Assembly (NCBI GenBank): GCA_034769895.1
Contig: CM068373.1
Coordinates: forward strand, 440,987,080 to 441,051,079
DNA length: 64,000 nucleotides
Direction of reading: 5' to 3'
DNA from: Magicicada septendecula
Lineage: Eukaryota; Arthropoda; Insecta; Hemiptera; Cicadidae
Of the stretch, positions 33,130-43,885 are shown in pieces. Below the pieces are notes generated by a model. It worked only from the letters and a program-made list of their open reading frames with translations, searched no databases and was not told the DNA's origin. Position numbers and translations under genes: made by a program. Position 1 is the stretch's first letter. Each line of letters begins with the position of its first letter.

Positions 33130-33770
33130 TATAAAATATTATTATATATATATAAACTTTCACAATATGAACTTACTTTCTTTATCACTTTTCCCGCACG
33201 TTTCGAGGTGATGTTCCTCTTCCTCAGTGGGAGTAAATACTGGATGTCATTTTACAGATATAACGGTTATGGACTAGGTGTGTGTGGTGGGGGGTTGATG
33301 GTGGGAGGGAATTGGCGCTGAGGTTCCATGTTGTGTTCTATGTTTGTGTAACTGTGTTACATTTGCCACACATTTACAAAATGAAAACCACAGTTACACA
33401 AACATAGAACACAACATGGAAATATTACACTACTTACCTAAAAGTAGAAAACTAAACACAGCTGAACAATTTGAAATATACAGATATCACGCACTACAAC
33501 CAAACAACATATTAAACGAACAATTACATTATAGATCACATACACTCACTATTCGATACATTGATCCAAACACACAGTTTGAACCTCAGCGCCAATTCCC
33601 TCCCACCATCAACCCCCACCACACACACCTAGTCCATAACCGTTATATCTGTAAAATGACATCCAGTATTTACTCCCACTGAGGAAGAGGAACATCACCT
33701 CGAAACGTATGGGAAAGTGATAAAGAAAGTAAGTTCATATTGTGAAAGTTCATATATATAATAATAAAAT
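33130..33770 (+). mobile_element. Penelope-like retroelement 3' fragment with inverted partial copy
   Basis: The right arm (33388-33770) holds the end of a Penelope-like ORF and its 3' UTR. The left arm (33130-33355) is the reverse complement of that UTR joined to the segment CACAGTTACACAAACATAGA, with the roughly 155 coding bases between them missing. The UTR contains CTGAGGAAGAGG, a loop, CACCTCGAAACG, a version of the hammerhead-like core. Terminal inverted copies are common in Penelope-like insertions. Confidence 0.75.
33344..33682 (+). pseudogene. Penelope-like GIY-YIG endonuclease C-terminus
   Basis: The frame reads FATHLQNENHSYTNIEHNME, ILHYLPKSRKLNTAEQFEIY and ILNEQLHYRSHTL. Penelope-like elements end with a GIY-YIG endonuclease whose last part has the order H..N.H.....ILH...K..KL...E..EIY, which fits well. 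The GIY...YIG start, the catalytic Arg region and the whole reverse transcriptase are absent. This is a strongly 5'-truncated copy. The frame runs on through 3' UTR-like sequence to 33682, so the true stop may be earlier. Confidence 0.75.
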
Positions 33771-35568
33771 TAATAATAACTAAGATTGATAAAGGAGTAT
33801 TTTTAAAGGCAAGAAAAGAAATAATAATATTATATACTAGCCTATTTACCTAAAACGGTACCTAGGGTAGCCAATAAAAAACCATCAGTTTATTGGTTAC
33901 TAGGAGTAACTAGCTAACAAGATTTGAATTAATTGTTAAAATGGAATTCAATGTGAGAAGATGAAAAGTGTAATGTTCTATAAAATTTAATAAATTTAAA
34001 AGAGTGTTCGGAATAAACCACTCCTAAATTAAGAAAACGAGTCAGCACTAGACACTACATCCGAGATGTCCATTGAAATAAACTAATTCACTCCAGAAAA
34101 TCGAGGAACAACCTAAAAATCCTGCTGACCACATTTCAACCAAGACGTCATCATTGAAAACCATTGGGTGAGATCGCTTCCTTTTAAAATTTAACTAAAT
34201 TACACCTCAACTATAAAGCTAAAACACTAGAAACAGCACCATCTCTTTAAATCCATCTGAAAACAAGGTGAACATAAACTTTATTTTAATTAACCAAAAA
34301 ACAGAAAAACGTGGCTTGGCTAATAACATTGCAGACGCCATTAAATAGTGTTCGTTTTGTCAGTAAAGAAACGTAGCCTGCGCTCTAGTGGTCCAAAAAT
34401 CAACTGAATGATACAGATTATACAAATTTCAAAATAATTTTATGTAAAGTTTGATACTGACCCATATACATTTCTGGCTTCCTCAAAGTTCAAAGAACCT
34501 TAAATAACCCTGGGAAATTAATTACTTAATTCTTTCTCTTTATTAAAACTGTAATAAAAAATATTTGTTATGTGATTATGTTTGTAAAGTTAAGATCGAA
34601 GTAACTCTGTGATGTATGAAGTAATCGATTGTCAATTCATGTTTTGGGAGACTATAATGTCCCGTAAATATTAAATAAATTCAAGGAATGCCTTGCGTTT
34701 AAATAATAAACTGTGTATTATTTCTAGTAGATGGTAGTTGGTTAGAGGTAATAAGAAAATCGAGAAGAGAAAGGGAATCAGTCCGGACATCAAGAAAATA
34801 TTACGTACTATTTGAAGTCATTTAACCTCAAATGGGTTCGTAAAAGTAGAAAACAGCTGATGCCACGAGCGGAAAAAAATTGAAATACTCGATTGTATAC
34901 AAAGAGAGTAATTCTCTTTGATTCTCTTTACTCTCTCTCCTACCTACTTGCAAACAACGGTATTGATTTAATACAAACAAATTTAAGAAAATCATTCAAT
35001 ATTCTTTCATAATCACGCACACTCGATTTTGAAGGCATATAACCAATAAATAACAAATTTTGTAACCGATAAAGACGCGAGAGAGGCACTCCAGTATAGT
35101 CGCGAGACGTTACAATATATATACAATTGCTTATTACATACATTTATTAACATTCCATTTTCTTCCTTAATTAATACCATTCTTGTATCGACCCATTATA
35201 ATTGATACGCTTAATTTACTATCATCTAGTTATCTGCTAATCTACCATTCTTATAATAATGTTTCATATGAAGGTTATATTTAATTTACACAACAGTCTA
35301 TCGACAACAGTTACGAATTGGGGTAGGTTGTCGTTGTAAATCCTTGTCAACCGGTCCTATGGTGAATGACCGCTTTCACACTCTCCTCCCTTCTTCGTCC
35401 GCAACCTTTTAGCGGCGTTGTACATTTAAAGATGTTTACGACTTGTCTATCACCAATAGGGGTTTTGGATCTTCCCTCTCTATCTGTTTGTTTACAACTC
35501 TCACTTGGTCGTCGACCCTAATTCTACCCATACGCACTCTATAACAAACACTTTCACCTTGCATGTAT

Positions 35569-36803
35569 ACTAGTTCTCCGCTTCTTCACTCTTATTTTTC
35601 TTTGCGTAATATGGTTTTAATCGTCTTATATTGAATTTGCCACGGATTTTGTTTTCATTGTGGCAGTCAACCAAGACATAAGTAGATTCTCCTAGGGCTT
35701 CTTTAATTTTAAAAGGTCCAGCGTATAATTCGCAAAATTTCTCAATTTTTCTTTACATCGCATCAGACTGGTAATGCGTACGCACTAATACTAAGTCTCC
35801 CAATTGAAATTTCGTCAGTTTACATGCTTCGTTTACTCGCTTAGCATGTCGCTCTCGTTTTTGTTTAATTCTCACAAAGATTTGGTGGCTATCTACTGAC
35901 TCGTCTTTTGATTCGGCGTTTCCTTTTATGAATCTTTCCCACACGCGATTCGGCTTTCTTCCGTGTTGCGCTTCGTATGGCGTTACCTCTATCGTATCAT
36001 GGTGAACTTCGTTGATACAGCATTCTATTGTATTTATGAACTTAGACCACTTCGTATGTTGATCCCCAACGAATATTCTGAACAAGTTTCCTAGTTGTCT
36101 ATTGATACGCTCGGCAAGGTTTGTACATGGGTTTCTTATTGCAGTATACTTAGGTATGATCCCAAGCTCATCCAGTCCTTTGATCCATTGTTTTGATGTG
36201 AATTGGGTGCCGTTGTCTGTTAGTATCGCCTTCGGCTTCCCATATTCATTTACATATTGTTGGAGTCTACGAAGCGTAGCTATTGTTGTGGCTCTTCTGA
36301 GTGTGTATAATTTTACGTACTTGGTGAAGTTGTCTACTATTACCAAAATATATCTTACTCCTGCTGCTGCGGTTGGAAGAGGTCCATAGAAATCACCGCT
36401 AATCAAATCGCCTTTCCCCGTCGGTACAAATGGTTTAGTACCACCAAATAGGTTACGATTGTTTGTATCCTTACATCTTTTGGCACGTGTCACACGTTTT
36501 TACATATTTCTGTACACGTTTTGTCATCTGGTCAAAAGTGAAATGCTCCTGTAATAGCTTTGTGCATTTTTTACTACCAACATGACCGTACATTCTATGT
36601 ATATCTTCAATGAGTCCATCCGTAACGCTTTCCGGTACGTATAGCTTCCATTTTCCCTTACATTTTCTATATAATTTATTATTAATACATTTATAAAATT
36701 TACACAACTTATTACTACCATTTGTCGTCACATCAGTTATTATCTGTCGTAATTTCTTGTCTTCCGACTGGTACATTTCTATGTTTTTAAGTATCTTGCT
36801 CAC
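35569..36803 (-). pseudogene. pol: Integrase domain of the inner pol (intact DDE, two breaks)
   Basis: Integrase would insert the cDNA into host DNA. From 36803: a zinc-binding HHCC region (HRMYGHVGSKKC...HF...CDTCQK). A frameshift near 36480 leads to the core, with the catalytic residues in GDFYGPLP (D), LTDNGTQF (D) and NLAERINRQ (E), spaced as in the DDE family. A basic C-terminal region follows. An in-frame TAA at about 35750 interrupts it, after which the same frame reads YAGPFKIKEALGESTYVLVD, the GPY/F-type module of gypsy integrases, to a stop at 35569. The catalytic triad is preserved, so the copy died mainly through these two breaks and those upstream. Confidence 0.9.
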
Positions 36804-36829
36804 CTTGTTATGTGATTTATTTGATATTC

Positions 36830-37215
36830 AAAACTATCGTCGACTGTGTCTTCCTCTGTCATATCTTCTGGATATCGACTCAATATGTCAGCGACGATAT
36901 TTTCCTTCCCCTTGCAGTGTAGGATGTCGAAGTTGTATTCCTGAATGCTGAGTATCCAGCGTGTGATCTTCCGAGTTATTCAGGTGACATTTACTCATAA
37001 AGATTAGTTCTTTATTGTCCGTTATTATAGTCAACGGCTGTCCCAGAATGTAGATTCGAAATTTCTCCAAGCACCTAACTATGCTTAGCAGCTCCTTTTC
37101 CGTCGTGAAGTAATTTCGTTCAGCTCCTTTGAAAGTCTTGCTGGTATACGCTACGACGCAGATGTTTCCGTCATCATCCAGCTGATATAACTGACCTCCA
37201 TATGCGAAATTACTT
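36830..37215 (-). pseudogene. pol: RNase H domain of the inner pol
   Basis: After a break following the RT frame (about 37219), the minus strand encodes YGGQLYQLDDDGNICVVAYT, SKTFKGAERNYFTTEKELLS and then RIYILGQPLTIITDNKEL. The sequence Y-(T/S)-x-x-E-x-E-x-L-(S/A)-I-V followed by (I/V)-x-T-D-(H/N)-K-x-L is the RNase H signature of Ty3/gypsy elements. A further frameshift near 36970 precedes the link to integrase (ILSRYPEDMTEEDT). The domain degrades the RNA template during cDNA synthesis. Confidence 0.85.
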
Positions 37216-37218
37216 GCA

Positions 37219-38103
37219 TCACACCAGGAAATATCTCTTATTGATCTTTGGAAAACTCAATATGACGGTGTCGATAAATAGATCCTTAACTTCTTGGAAA
37301 CACCGGTCAAGATCGGGCGTCCAATTAAACTTCTTACCTTTTTTGAGTAAATCTAACAAAGGTTGTGTTGTTTTTGCGTACTTGTTAGTAAACTTATTGT
37401 TAAAATTTGTAAAACCCAGGAATCCCTTTAATTGCTTTTGATTCTTTGGGGTTGGGAACTTCCTGATCGCCGCTACCTTCTCCTCGGTTGCACGTATACC
37501 GTTTGTAGTTGATTGGTACACAAGGTATGCGAATTCTTTGCGGAAAAATTGTGACTTCTCCAAATTTATCGTTAGGTTTGCCGTTAATAAGTTTACGATC
37601 AATGTTTTAATGTCTTCCAGATGTGTTCGTATATTATTTGAATAACACAGACAATCGTCGACGTATATGATAGTGCTTTCCTTCACTCTGTCCGTTAAGG
37701 CCATATCCAAACCTCTCGTGAGGGGGGCGGAACTGGTGCTTAGTCCAAATGGTGTGACGGTATATCTGTAACACTTACCATCATACAGAAACGCTGTGTA
37801 ATTTCGGCACTGTTGTTTCAACGGGACTTGCCAGAAGCTACTCGTTAGATCAATCGTTGACAAGTATTTCACATTGCTGCATCTTGCTAAAATCTCTTGA
37901 ATGGGAGTCGGTCCTTCGTAATCCGGAACTGTCACGCTATTTATTCTTCTTGCATCCAAACACAGTCGCACATTTCCATCCTTTTTGATTACTATGACCA
38001 TTGGATTAACATACGGGCTATTACATCTCTCTATCACGCCATACCTTAACATTTTGCTGATTTCGGCGTCCACCTTTTCCTTGTATGCTATCGGGATGGC
38101 CAC
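37219..38103 (-). pseudogene. pol: Reverse transcriptase domain of the inner pol
   Basis: The 294-codon frame covers the polymerase palm and fingers: VIERCNSPYVNPMVIVIKKD, LCLDARRINSVTVPDYEGPT, STIDLTSSFWQVPL (catalytic Asp of motif A), FGLSTSSAPLTRGLD and TIIYVDDCLCYS with the YVDD box. It goes on to the thumb and connection (FPTPKNQKQLKGFLGF, LLKKGKKFNWTPD). All catalytic aspartates are present. It is detached from the protease frame by a frameshift near 38110 and from RNase H by a break near 37217. The nearest relatives should be insect errantivirus- or gypsy-like elements. Confidence 0.92.
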
Positions 38104-38131
38104 CCGCGTTGGAAATATGGTGTTTCATCAG

Positions 38132-38902
38132 TCACGTCACCTTGAACTCATGTTCATAGCAATCCATTCGTCCCGGACTCTCCCGAAATAAATTTTTACA
38201 TTTTAGCAAGATTCTTCTAAGTTCCTCTCTCGTCGCCTCGTCTTCACATGTCATACTGTCAACTTTCTCATTAATCCTCCTTTCGATCCCGTCCAAGTCT
38301 TCTTCTACTAGTTCAATGTGTATGATAGGTAATTGCAGTTCCTGTTCACCAGTTCTCCCTCTGAATTCGACGGTTCCCTTATTCATATCAATAACACATC
38401 CCTCTTCTTTTAAAAAACTAATACCTAGTATGCAGTCCCTAATTAAATTCGGTATTACTAAGAAAACACAATCTAACTTAACAGTATCAATAATAATTTC
38501 GCACATAATTTGCTTACGGATTAATTTTGACTTCCCGCCAACTGCACTTACGATTAGTGTGTTATTCATGCGGAGTTCCTCGTAAGCGCGCAAGCGTTGT
38601 TTGTTCCTCTCAAACCAATCCTCGGCTAACCCGTTGATGCCACTCCCCGTGTCTATTAAGGCATTTACCGTAACTTCATTATTGAATTTTATTTCTACTT
38701 CTGGACATTTAGAAATGCGTCTTTCTAATTGTGTCTGTTCATCAAGGATTAATTCTTGTCGCAAGTCAGGTAAAAGTATGTCAGTTTCGTAACATTGTAA
38801 CGTGGGCTCGTGTGCGGCTATCTCCCTAGACGACCCACTTAATTTTTTTTTCTTCCACCTCGCTCTCCTTACCGTTTGACGTGGAGGCGCTATTGTTAAC
38901 AA
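38132..38902 (-). pseudogene. pol: Protease region and RT leader of the inner pol
   Basis: The 256-codon frame contains EVTVNALIDTGSGINGLAED, an aspartic protease D-T-G loop, then VFLVIPNLIRDCILGISFLK, the hydrophobic I-L-G element of retropepsins. It ends in FRESPGRMDCYEHEFKVT, the usual lead-in to the RT domain. The protease cleaves the Gag-Pol polyprotein. A single-base-type shift at the end separates it from RT. The N-terminal 60 codons are Lys/Arg- and Glu-rich and are probably the end of gag or a linker. Confidence 0.88.
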
Positions 38903-39430
38903 ATTCTATAGTATTTACAGTCGGCTTTTCACCGAATTTTTGGAATTGTCTATAATTACCACCATCACCCTTTCTGTGTTGCCAGTGGGTTGGCTTCGGT
39001 TCTGTGACCTTGCTTACAGCGGCGTGTTGATTCTGCGCCACCCCTCATATTTCGGTCATTCAACTTCTCTCCGTGTCGTACGAATCAGTCTTCTCTATGA
39101 TTTCGCTGTCGAATCATCGCATATTCTGAAATTAATGACTCCCAAGTTTTGAATAGTTCGTACGTCTCTCGTCACGCAGGCAATTTCCAATTCACGTCCG
39201 TAATGACGCGCAATTTTCCTAATTAATTGGTGGTCCGTGAGTGTAGGTGAATTGTCGGCTCTCTAAGAGTTGCCGCTCCATGTATTGGACTGCGCTCATA
39301 CTTACTCTCCAATCAAAACGACCGTACTCTAGATTATTCCTGACATTGTTTTTTCGGGGCGCCAATAGTTTTGGGTGAAGATCTCCTTGAATTCTTCAAA
39401 GTTCTTTATTTGATCACGTACTATGCGCCA
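38826..39430 (-). pseudogene. gag: gag C-terminal part of the inner retrotransposon, broken
   Basis: Beyond the nonsense codon at about 39430 the reading continues with WRIVRDQIKNFEEFKEIFTQ, equivalent to the outer element's WWRIVREEVRTFKEFEEAF. A frameshift near 39320 is followed by HQLIRKIARHYGRELEIACV in another frame, then a Gln/His/Gly-rich tail (HWQHRKGDGGNYRQF) to 38826. There is no CCHC knuckle. The upstream stop replaces a tryptophan codon (TGG to TAG) when compared with the outer copy. Confidence 0.75.
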
Positions 39431-40549
39431 CTATATCGCTGCATCAGCCTCAAGATGTTTTCCGATCCATTTAACGTTGTCTGTTGGGTAGTACATGTGT
39501 TGAAGTTCGGACAGTTCCTTCAAAAACTCAATGGGAAAACGGTCCGTTCCGTTGTACTTAAGCTCGCAGTTGTTGTTCCCGTTCACTCTCGTAGACGGTC
39601 CAACTTCGGCTTCAGCTATTTGTCGCTGCAGCCTCTCTTGTCCGCTTTTAATGTGGTTGATGTGGCTTTTTAATTCTTCAATTATTACGTCTTTCTCTTT
39701 CTCCGTCATCGTGGTCTTTTGTTCTGCTGTACGCTGTCGGTCGTCAACTTCAACGATTTTCTGTTTAAGTACATTGACGTCTTCTCCCTGTTCTTGTTGC
39801 TGTTGTGTTATGTTATTCTGTATTTCTCTTCTCCATTCTTCGTTTCTATTATTTGTGTCTTGGATATGGTTATCTAGTTTTTGATCGATCTGTTCGACTG
39901 TTTTCTGTGTATGATTTATGGCTTCCTGCCACTCATGACGGTCCTTCTCTCTCACTTCTTTATTCTCTCTTACCTGTTTCTTCAGTTCATTTTTCAACTC
40001 TTTTATTCCACTTTCACTCTTCTTTTGTAGATCGCTGATCTTCTTCTCCCACTTCTTAGCGTAATCTTGTAAATCTAGTTTTATTTTGCTAATCTGTTCT
40101 TCATTATGCCGTTTTAATTCCTCCTGCATTTGTTTTTGTTCTTTGCTTTGCTGCTCTAGCTGCTGTTTCATCTCTTCACGCGTCTTTTCTTTCTTCTCGC
40201 TTAGTTCTTCCTGCATCTGTTTCAGATCATCTCTCGTCTGTTGTTTAATTTCATTCTTTTGTTGCTCAAATTTCTCTGTGATTAATTTATTCTGTTTTTC
40301 GTTTTGCTGCTCTAATTTCTCAGTTATCTTCTCATCTCGTTGTTTAAAGAATTCAAACAGCATTTGTAAATTCATTTCACCGGGTTGGGGCATCTGTCCC
40401 CTCGCCCTTGTCTCTGATTCTCCCGCGCTGACGTCGTCGCTTGGCGTCGTACTCTCCTCCTGTCCTTCTATATTCAATTCGTTGTTGATATCAAACTCCT
40501 GGCTTTCGGGATTATTAGTCGCCATTCTTGACTGACTTCGCGTAATCAT
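39431..40549 (-). pseudogene. gag: gag N-terminal part of the inner retrotransposon, with a long coiled coil
   Basis: The 372-codon frame starts at ATG 40549 (MITRSQSRMATNNPESQEFD). It has an acidic N-terminal region, then about 230 residues of Glu/Lys/Gln heptads (roughly residues 65-310) that should form a long coiled coil. A capsid-like segment follows (RFPIEFLKELSELQHMYYPT, KWIGKHLEADAAI) up to the nonsense codon. Gag would assemble the particle. The coiled coil is unusually long for a gypsy-type gag and is shared with the outer element. The antisense frames here are Cys/Ser-rich shadows of this composition. Confidence 0.88.
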
Positions 40550-40690
40550 TCAGAGTTATTTTGGTTTATAATAATCTGTCTTATACTGTATTAGTACTTA
40601 TACTATTGTTCTGTCAAACTACAAACTACTCTAGCTTACCGCTGCCTGCACTTAACCAGCTTATTAATAAGAATTGACCTTATTAATCGG

Positions 40691-40708
40691 AATTCAGGTT
40701 GGGCGCCA
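40691..40708 (-). other. Primer-binding site of the inner retrotransposon
   Basis: On the minus strand TGGCGCCCAACCTGAATT follows the 5' LTR within a few bases. The first 11 bases fit the lysine-tRNA-type site known from gypsy and retroviruses (TGGCGCCCAAC). The remainder does not, so the primer is uncertain. Confidence 0.7.
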
Positions 40709-40710
40709 TA

Positions 40711-43168
40711 TTTAACGTTATGCCTATTGATTAATTAATATTCAATTCAATTAATCAATATTTGATTGGCCTACATGTTAGTTTGTCTAGTTCCTGCAAT
40801 ATTAATCTTATCATGCCATGCGTTGGGCAGCCATATATAACGTTAATAGGGGTGTTTCTATTAATCAAGTGTTGATTAATAAATTTTGATCAAATTATTC
40901 AAATAGGTAATCGACAATGCTATCAATCAAGTGGTCTAATTATCGATAAAGAATGATTAATCTTGTCGTCTACTACTAAATAAAACTTCAAGAATTAAAA
41001 CATTTATGAATATGGTATCTGTTAGATTATATTGAGTCTAAATCATTAATTGTGGATTTTACTTTGAAAGAATTGTCTTGTATGCTAGGTCTTAAAATAA
41101 ATTAACTCAACACTATCGAATCCATTATAAATTAAATTTATTATAATAATGCGTGTTGCACGTATTCATTGCATAAAAGAAATTATGTAACAAGAGTATA
41201 TACTACTATTTCAAAGAGATAATTAAACTCTATAACATATCTAAAATATCTGAAAGAAAAACAATCAAATGCTTACACATACTCGTGTGTAGTTATTGTA
41301 TCATGAAATAAGACATAGTTGATGACGTTAAGAACTATCAATGTTGCGTGCTTGAGATTTGCACTAAGTGATATACTTCGTAACATATTTAAACACATAT
41401 ACACATGAAATACTCATATACCTATACTAATAAGATAATACCTGTGTAATATTCTATAATAGTATTTATTCTTAACCATGGATTCGTATTTATAATGACT
41501 CTATTTTGAAATATCTCAGGCAGGTAGTTCTAAGTGACAGGTCAGCGGTATTACGATAAACTAGGAATTATAATAAATGGTTATTTTGGTACATTACTCA
41601 AGTCATCGTAGTGTCTCGCTCCCGTTGCATGTGTCCGCTTGGATCCGCTGGGTGACGATTGATGCTGGTCCTGGAACCACTCGTAACTCGCACTTCCAAT
41701 TGTTATAAGTACATTGTTTCGGAACGCTAGTTCGCACTTCATGAAATCCGTTATAAGTTTTTATAATGTTATTACAGTTTAAGTCGCGATACTTGCACTA
41801 AGGATTATATTGTCTATTCGTATCGCGTCAGTCTATTTATGCGTATTTAGTTCGATACTTCCACGCACTTTGGTATTGTTTAAATACATGTTCGACTCTT
41901 CCGTAACGCCTAGATTGATTTCAAGTTCATTAGACGCATATAAAACATCATCGGCACTTGTCTCTATTCTACGAAATAATTTTGTATCACAAATTAAGTC
42001 ATGTTGTATACCGATTCATTTCGTTTATAAAGAGTTCAAGTATATTACTACTGTATTATACAACTTCTTACGGCACTAATTATATTAGTGTAATACTTAA
42101 GAGTTTTACAATGTTCATTAGTCGCGCATCGTCGCGAATACCACTGTTTCGGCTCAACGCTTCAAGTCTTACTCCCGAACTTCCACTAATACCGAACACC
42201 AGTTTTAATATCACAAAAACAAAATTTTTATGGAAACTGAGAGAAAATTAGAGTAATACTGGGAGAGCGTCTCCTCTTGCATACAGTTTTTATGCCCTTC
42301 GCTTTCCCAATCTCGCTACTCCTTCGAACGCTTCATTTTCCCACCAAAATAGTTCTGATAGGACAATTGGACGGATTTCCCTCGGTACTCTTGCCTCTAG
42401 TCTGTGATTCTTGTGAATTCTCCACCCAGCGCCATTTGGAGAGGGACGTTCTTCGGGATTTGTTCTCTGGTCGTCGGTTCCCTTCGAGACCATCCCCTAC
42501 AGTTACTCCCTTCTGAATCCTCGTTTCTGATTGGCTGGCTGGCTTCTCTACTTGAATTTCTCATAGTCCACGTTGACATGACGAGTTGCTGTCATCAGGA
42601 CGTTGCCACTTTCTCGGAATCTGCATCGAGACCTTGCTACTGAAGTCACATCTGCCCCTTTTGGTGTAGCGTGTCGAAATAAAGTATTGTTCGGACTCTG
42701 ACGACTTCCTCTAGCGAACTTACGGGTGGCAAACATCTGTGTACGTCGCAGACGCCTCCTTGTCTCCTGCACAGCATGAAAACAAGCCTCCCGTGGTCCT
42801 ACTACATTGTCCGTGCTCCAGCTATTGCTTTTCGGTAAGTTTCACATATGCTTGGAACAATGCTCTTAGCTAGGACTATCTATTCTCTCGCTACTGAAAC
42901 GGATGCAAGGGTAATGTTCCTTTGTCGTATTTGTAAAGTCAAGTGTTTCCACGCATGACCCTTTTCGTCGTAACACGTGTTGCAGCTCGCTTTGTCTTTT
43001 AAACGGCTTTTATGTCATTTAAGTAGAAAGGAAAGGTTTGTTCCTTCCGTCGCTCACCCTCGAACAGTGCTAACTCGTGTCACTCTTGATGGGCTCTAAT
43101 TGCTGGCGTATCTCCCTCGGAATATACAAAAAAATCAAAAAAAATTTCAAAGCAATAAGTACGTTATA
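40711..43168 (-). repeat. 5' LTR of the inner retrotransposon (2.46 kb)
   Basis: Pairs with 28827-31285. It should hold the promoter and polyadenylation signals of the element, but I could not assign these with confidence. It contains the second copy of the fossil primer-site motif (about 40814-40845). Confidence 0.92.
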
Positions 43169-43224
43169 AACTGAACTCGTAAATAATATTAGGTTCAGTC
43201 ATAACGCAGTTGTAATGTCTGTGA
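43169..43224 (+). other. Short remnant between inner element and outer 3' LTR
   Basis: Starts with the AACT target duplication and ends GTCTGTGAA just before the LTR. It probably belongs to the Harbinger fragment at 28381-28822, whose right terminus would read TGTGAATCTACC. If so, it is truncated. Confidence 0.4.
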
Positions 43225-43885
43225 AAGCGAATAACAATAATAACAACTAACGCGAACTAATTCCGAATGAGTGAAGTTTGGTGTTGTGCTGTGTCTTGTG
43301 AGACTCCACGGGATTCCACGATACAATCTGCTAATCCGGAGGGAATTATCGCCGTCACGCCAGACGATCAACATGCGAACCGCACCATATAAACCTCTAC
43401 CAGATTTGGATACATCCCAAAAGTAAACTTATCATGCCATAATTGGTCTTAGGTCCACTGTCTGTTCACTTAAAGAACTCACACGAATTAATTAAAGAAT
43501 TAAGATAAAATTTCACTTAAAAAATAATATCAGGAAGCTATGGAAGTTAAATTTATTTATGAGCACCGATTTTAAATGAATCCAGATCAGTAATTAACTG
43601 TTATATTATTTAAATTTTAAGAGAATAATTATTAAAAGTTTTTTTTTAATAATAAGAATTACAATATTTGAATTATTAGAGCATTTAATATAAGTAATGG
43701 AAATAAGATTTATGAAAATGAATATGTTTATATTTTGATTAGAGATTACATAATTCATGTGTCAGTGATAAATATGATACTCAGTCATAACTAATTGTTA
43801 GTAAATCGAAAAACTATTTATAAGAATAAGTCTACATTTTATTTTATAAACCCTGAGAAAAGAGCAATCAAAGTTAAATGTTAAA
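43225..43885 (+). repeat. 3' LTR of the outer retrotransposon
   Basis: Matches the 5' LTR at 24794-26335 without the mariner. The stretch GCATTTAATATAAGTAATGG at 43681-43700 is the empty site of that insertion. Confidence 0.88.

Larger units (their letters stand above)
31286..35568. other. Internal region between integrase end and 3' LTR; no env recognised
   Basis: In element orientation this 4.3 kb follows pol, where errantiviruses carry env. No frame longer than about 110 codons is seen, and none shows a signal peptide, furin site and membrane anchor in order. It contains a 99-bp hairpin (32691-32789), the Penelope-like fold-back (33130-33770) and a purine-rich minus-strand tract near 34905-34950. 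The bases before the 3' LTR (CCAAATTGGGGACTC on the minus strand) form only a weak polypurine tract. Confidence 0.5.
28827..43168 (-). mobile_element. Inner gypsy-type LTR retrotransposon, nearly complete but inactivated
   Basis: The LTRs lie at 40711-43168 (5', transcription runs toward lower coordinates) and 28827-31285 (3'). AACT flanks both sides (28823-28826 and 43169-43172) as a 4-bp target duplication, typical of gypsy-type integrases. The LTR ends form an inverted pair, TATAACG...CGTTATA, instead of TG...CA. The order PBS, gag, protease, RT, RNase H, integrase with a GPF motif identifies the Metaviridae (Ty3/gypsy) type. About 45 differences between LTRs over 2.46 kb (near 2%, counted by eye) date it as moderately old. 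Every ORF carries nonsense or frameshift lesions. Confidence 0.9.
24794..43885 (+). mobile_element. Outer gypsy-type LTR retrotransposon, pol lost, split by nested insertions
   Basis: The LTRs lie at 24794-26335 (enlarged by a mariner) and 43225-43885. A primer-binding site follows the left LTR, then gag (26470-28014) and a protease stub (28123-28368). RT, RNase H and integrase are absent. In their place is a Harbinger fragment, into which the inner retrotransposon (28827-43168) has inserted on the opposite strand. The two LTRs differ at about nine places over some 640 comparable bases. No target duplication was found, and the left LTR border is blurred by a short internal repeat (CGAATAACAATAA twice). 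Confidence 0.8.

Noticed and set aside
31286-35568. A possible env gene of the inner retrotransposon
   Set aside because: No frame shows a signal peptide, cleavage site and membrane anchor in order. The longest frame there belongs to the Penelope-like fragment.
40086-40535. 149-codon plus-strand ORF, Cys/Ser-rich
   Set aside because: Antisense shadow of the Glu/Lys/Gln-rich coiled coil of gag.
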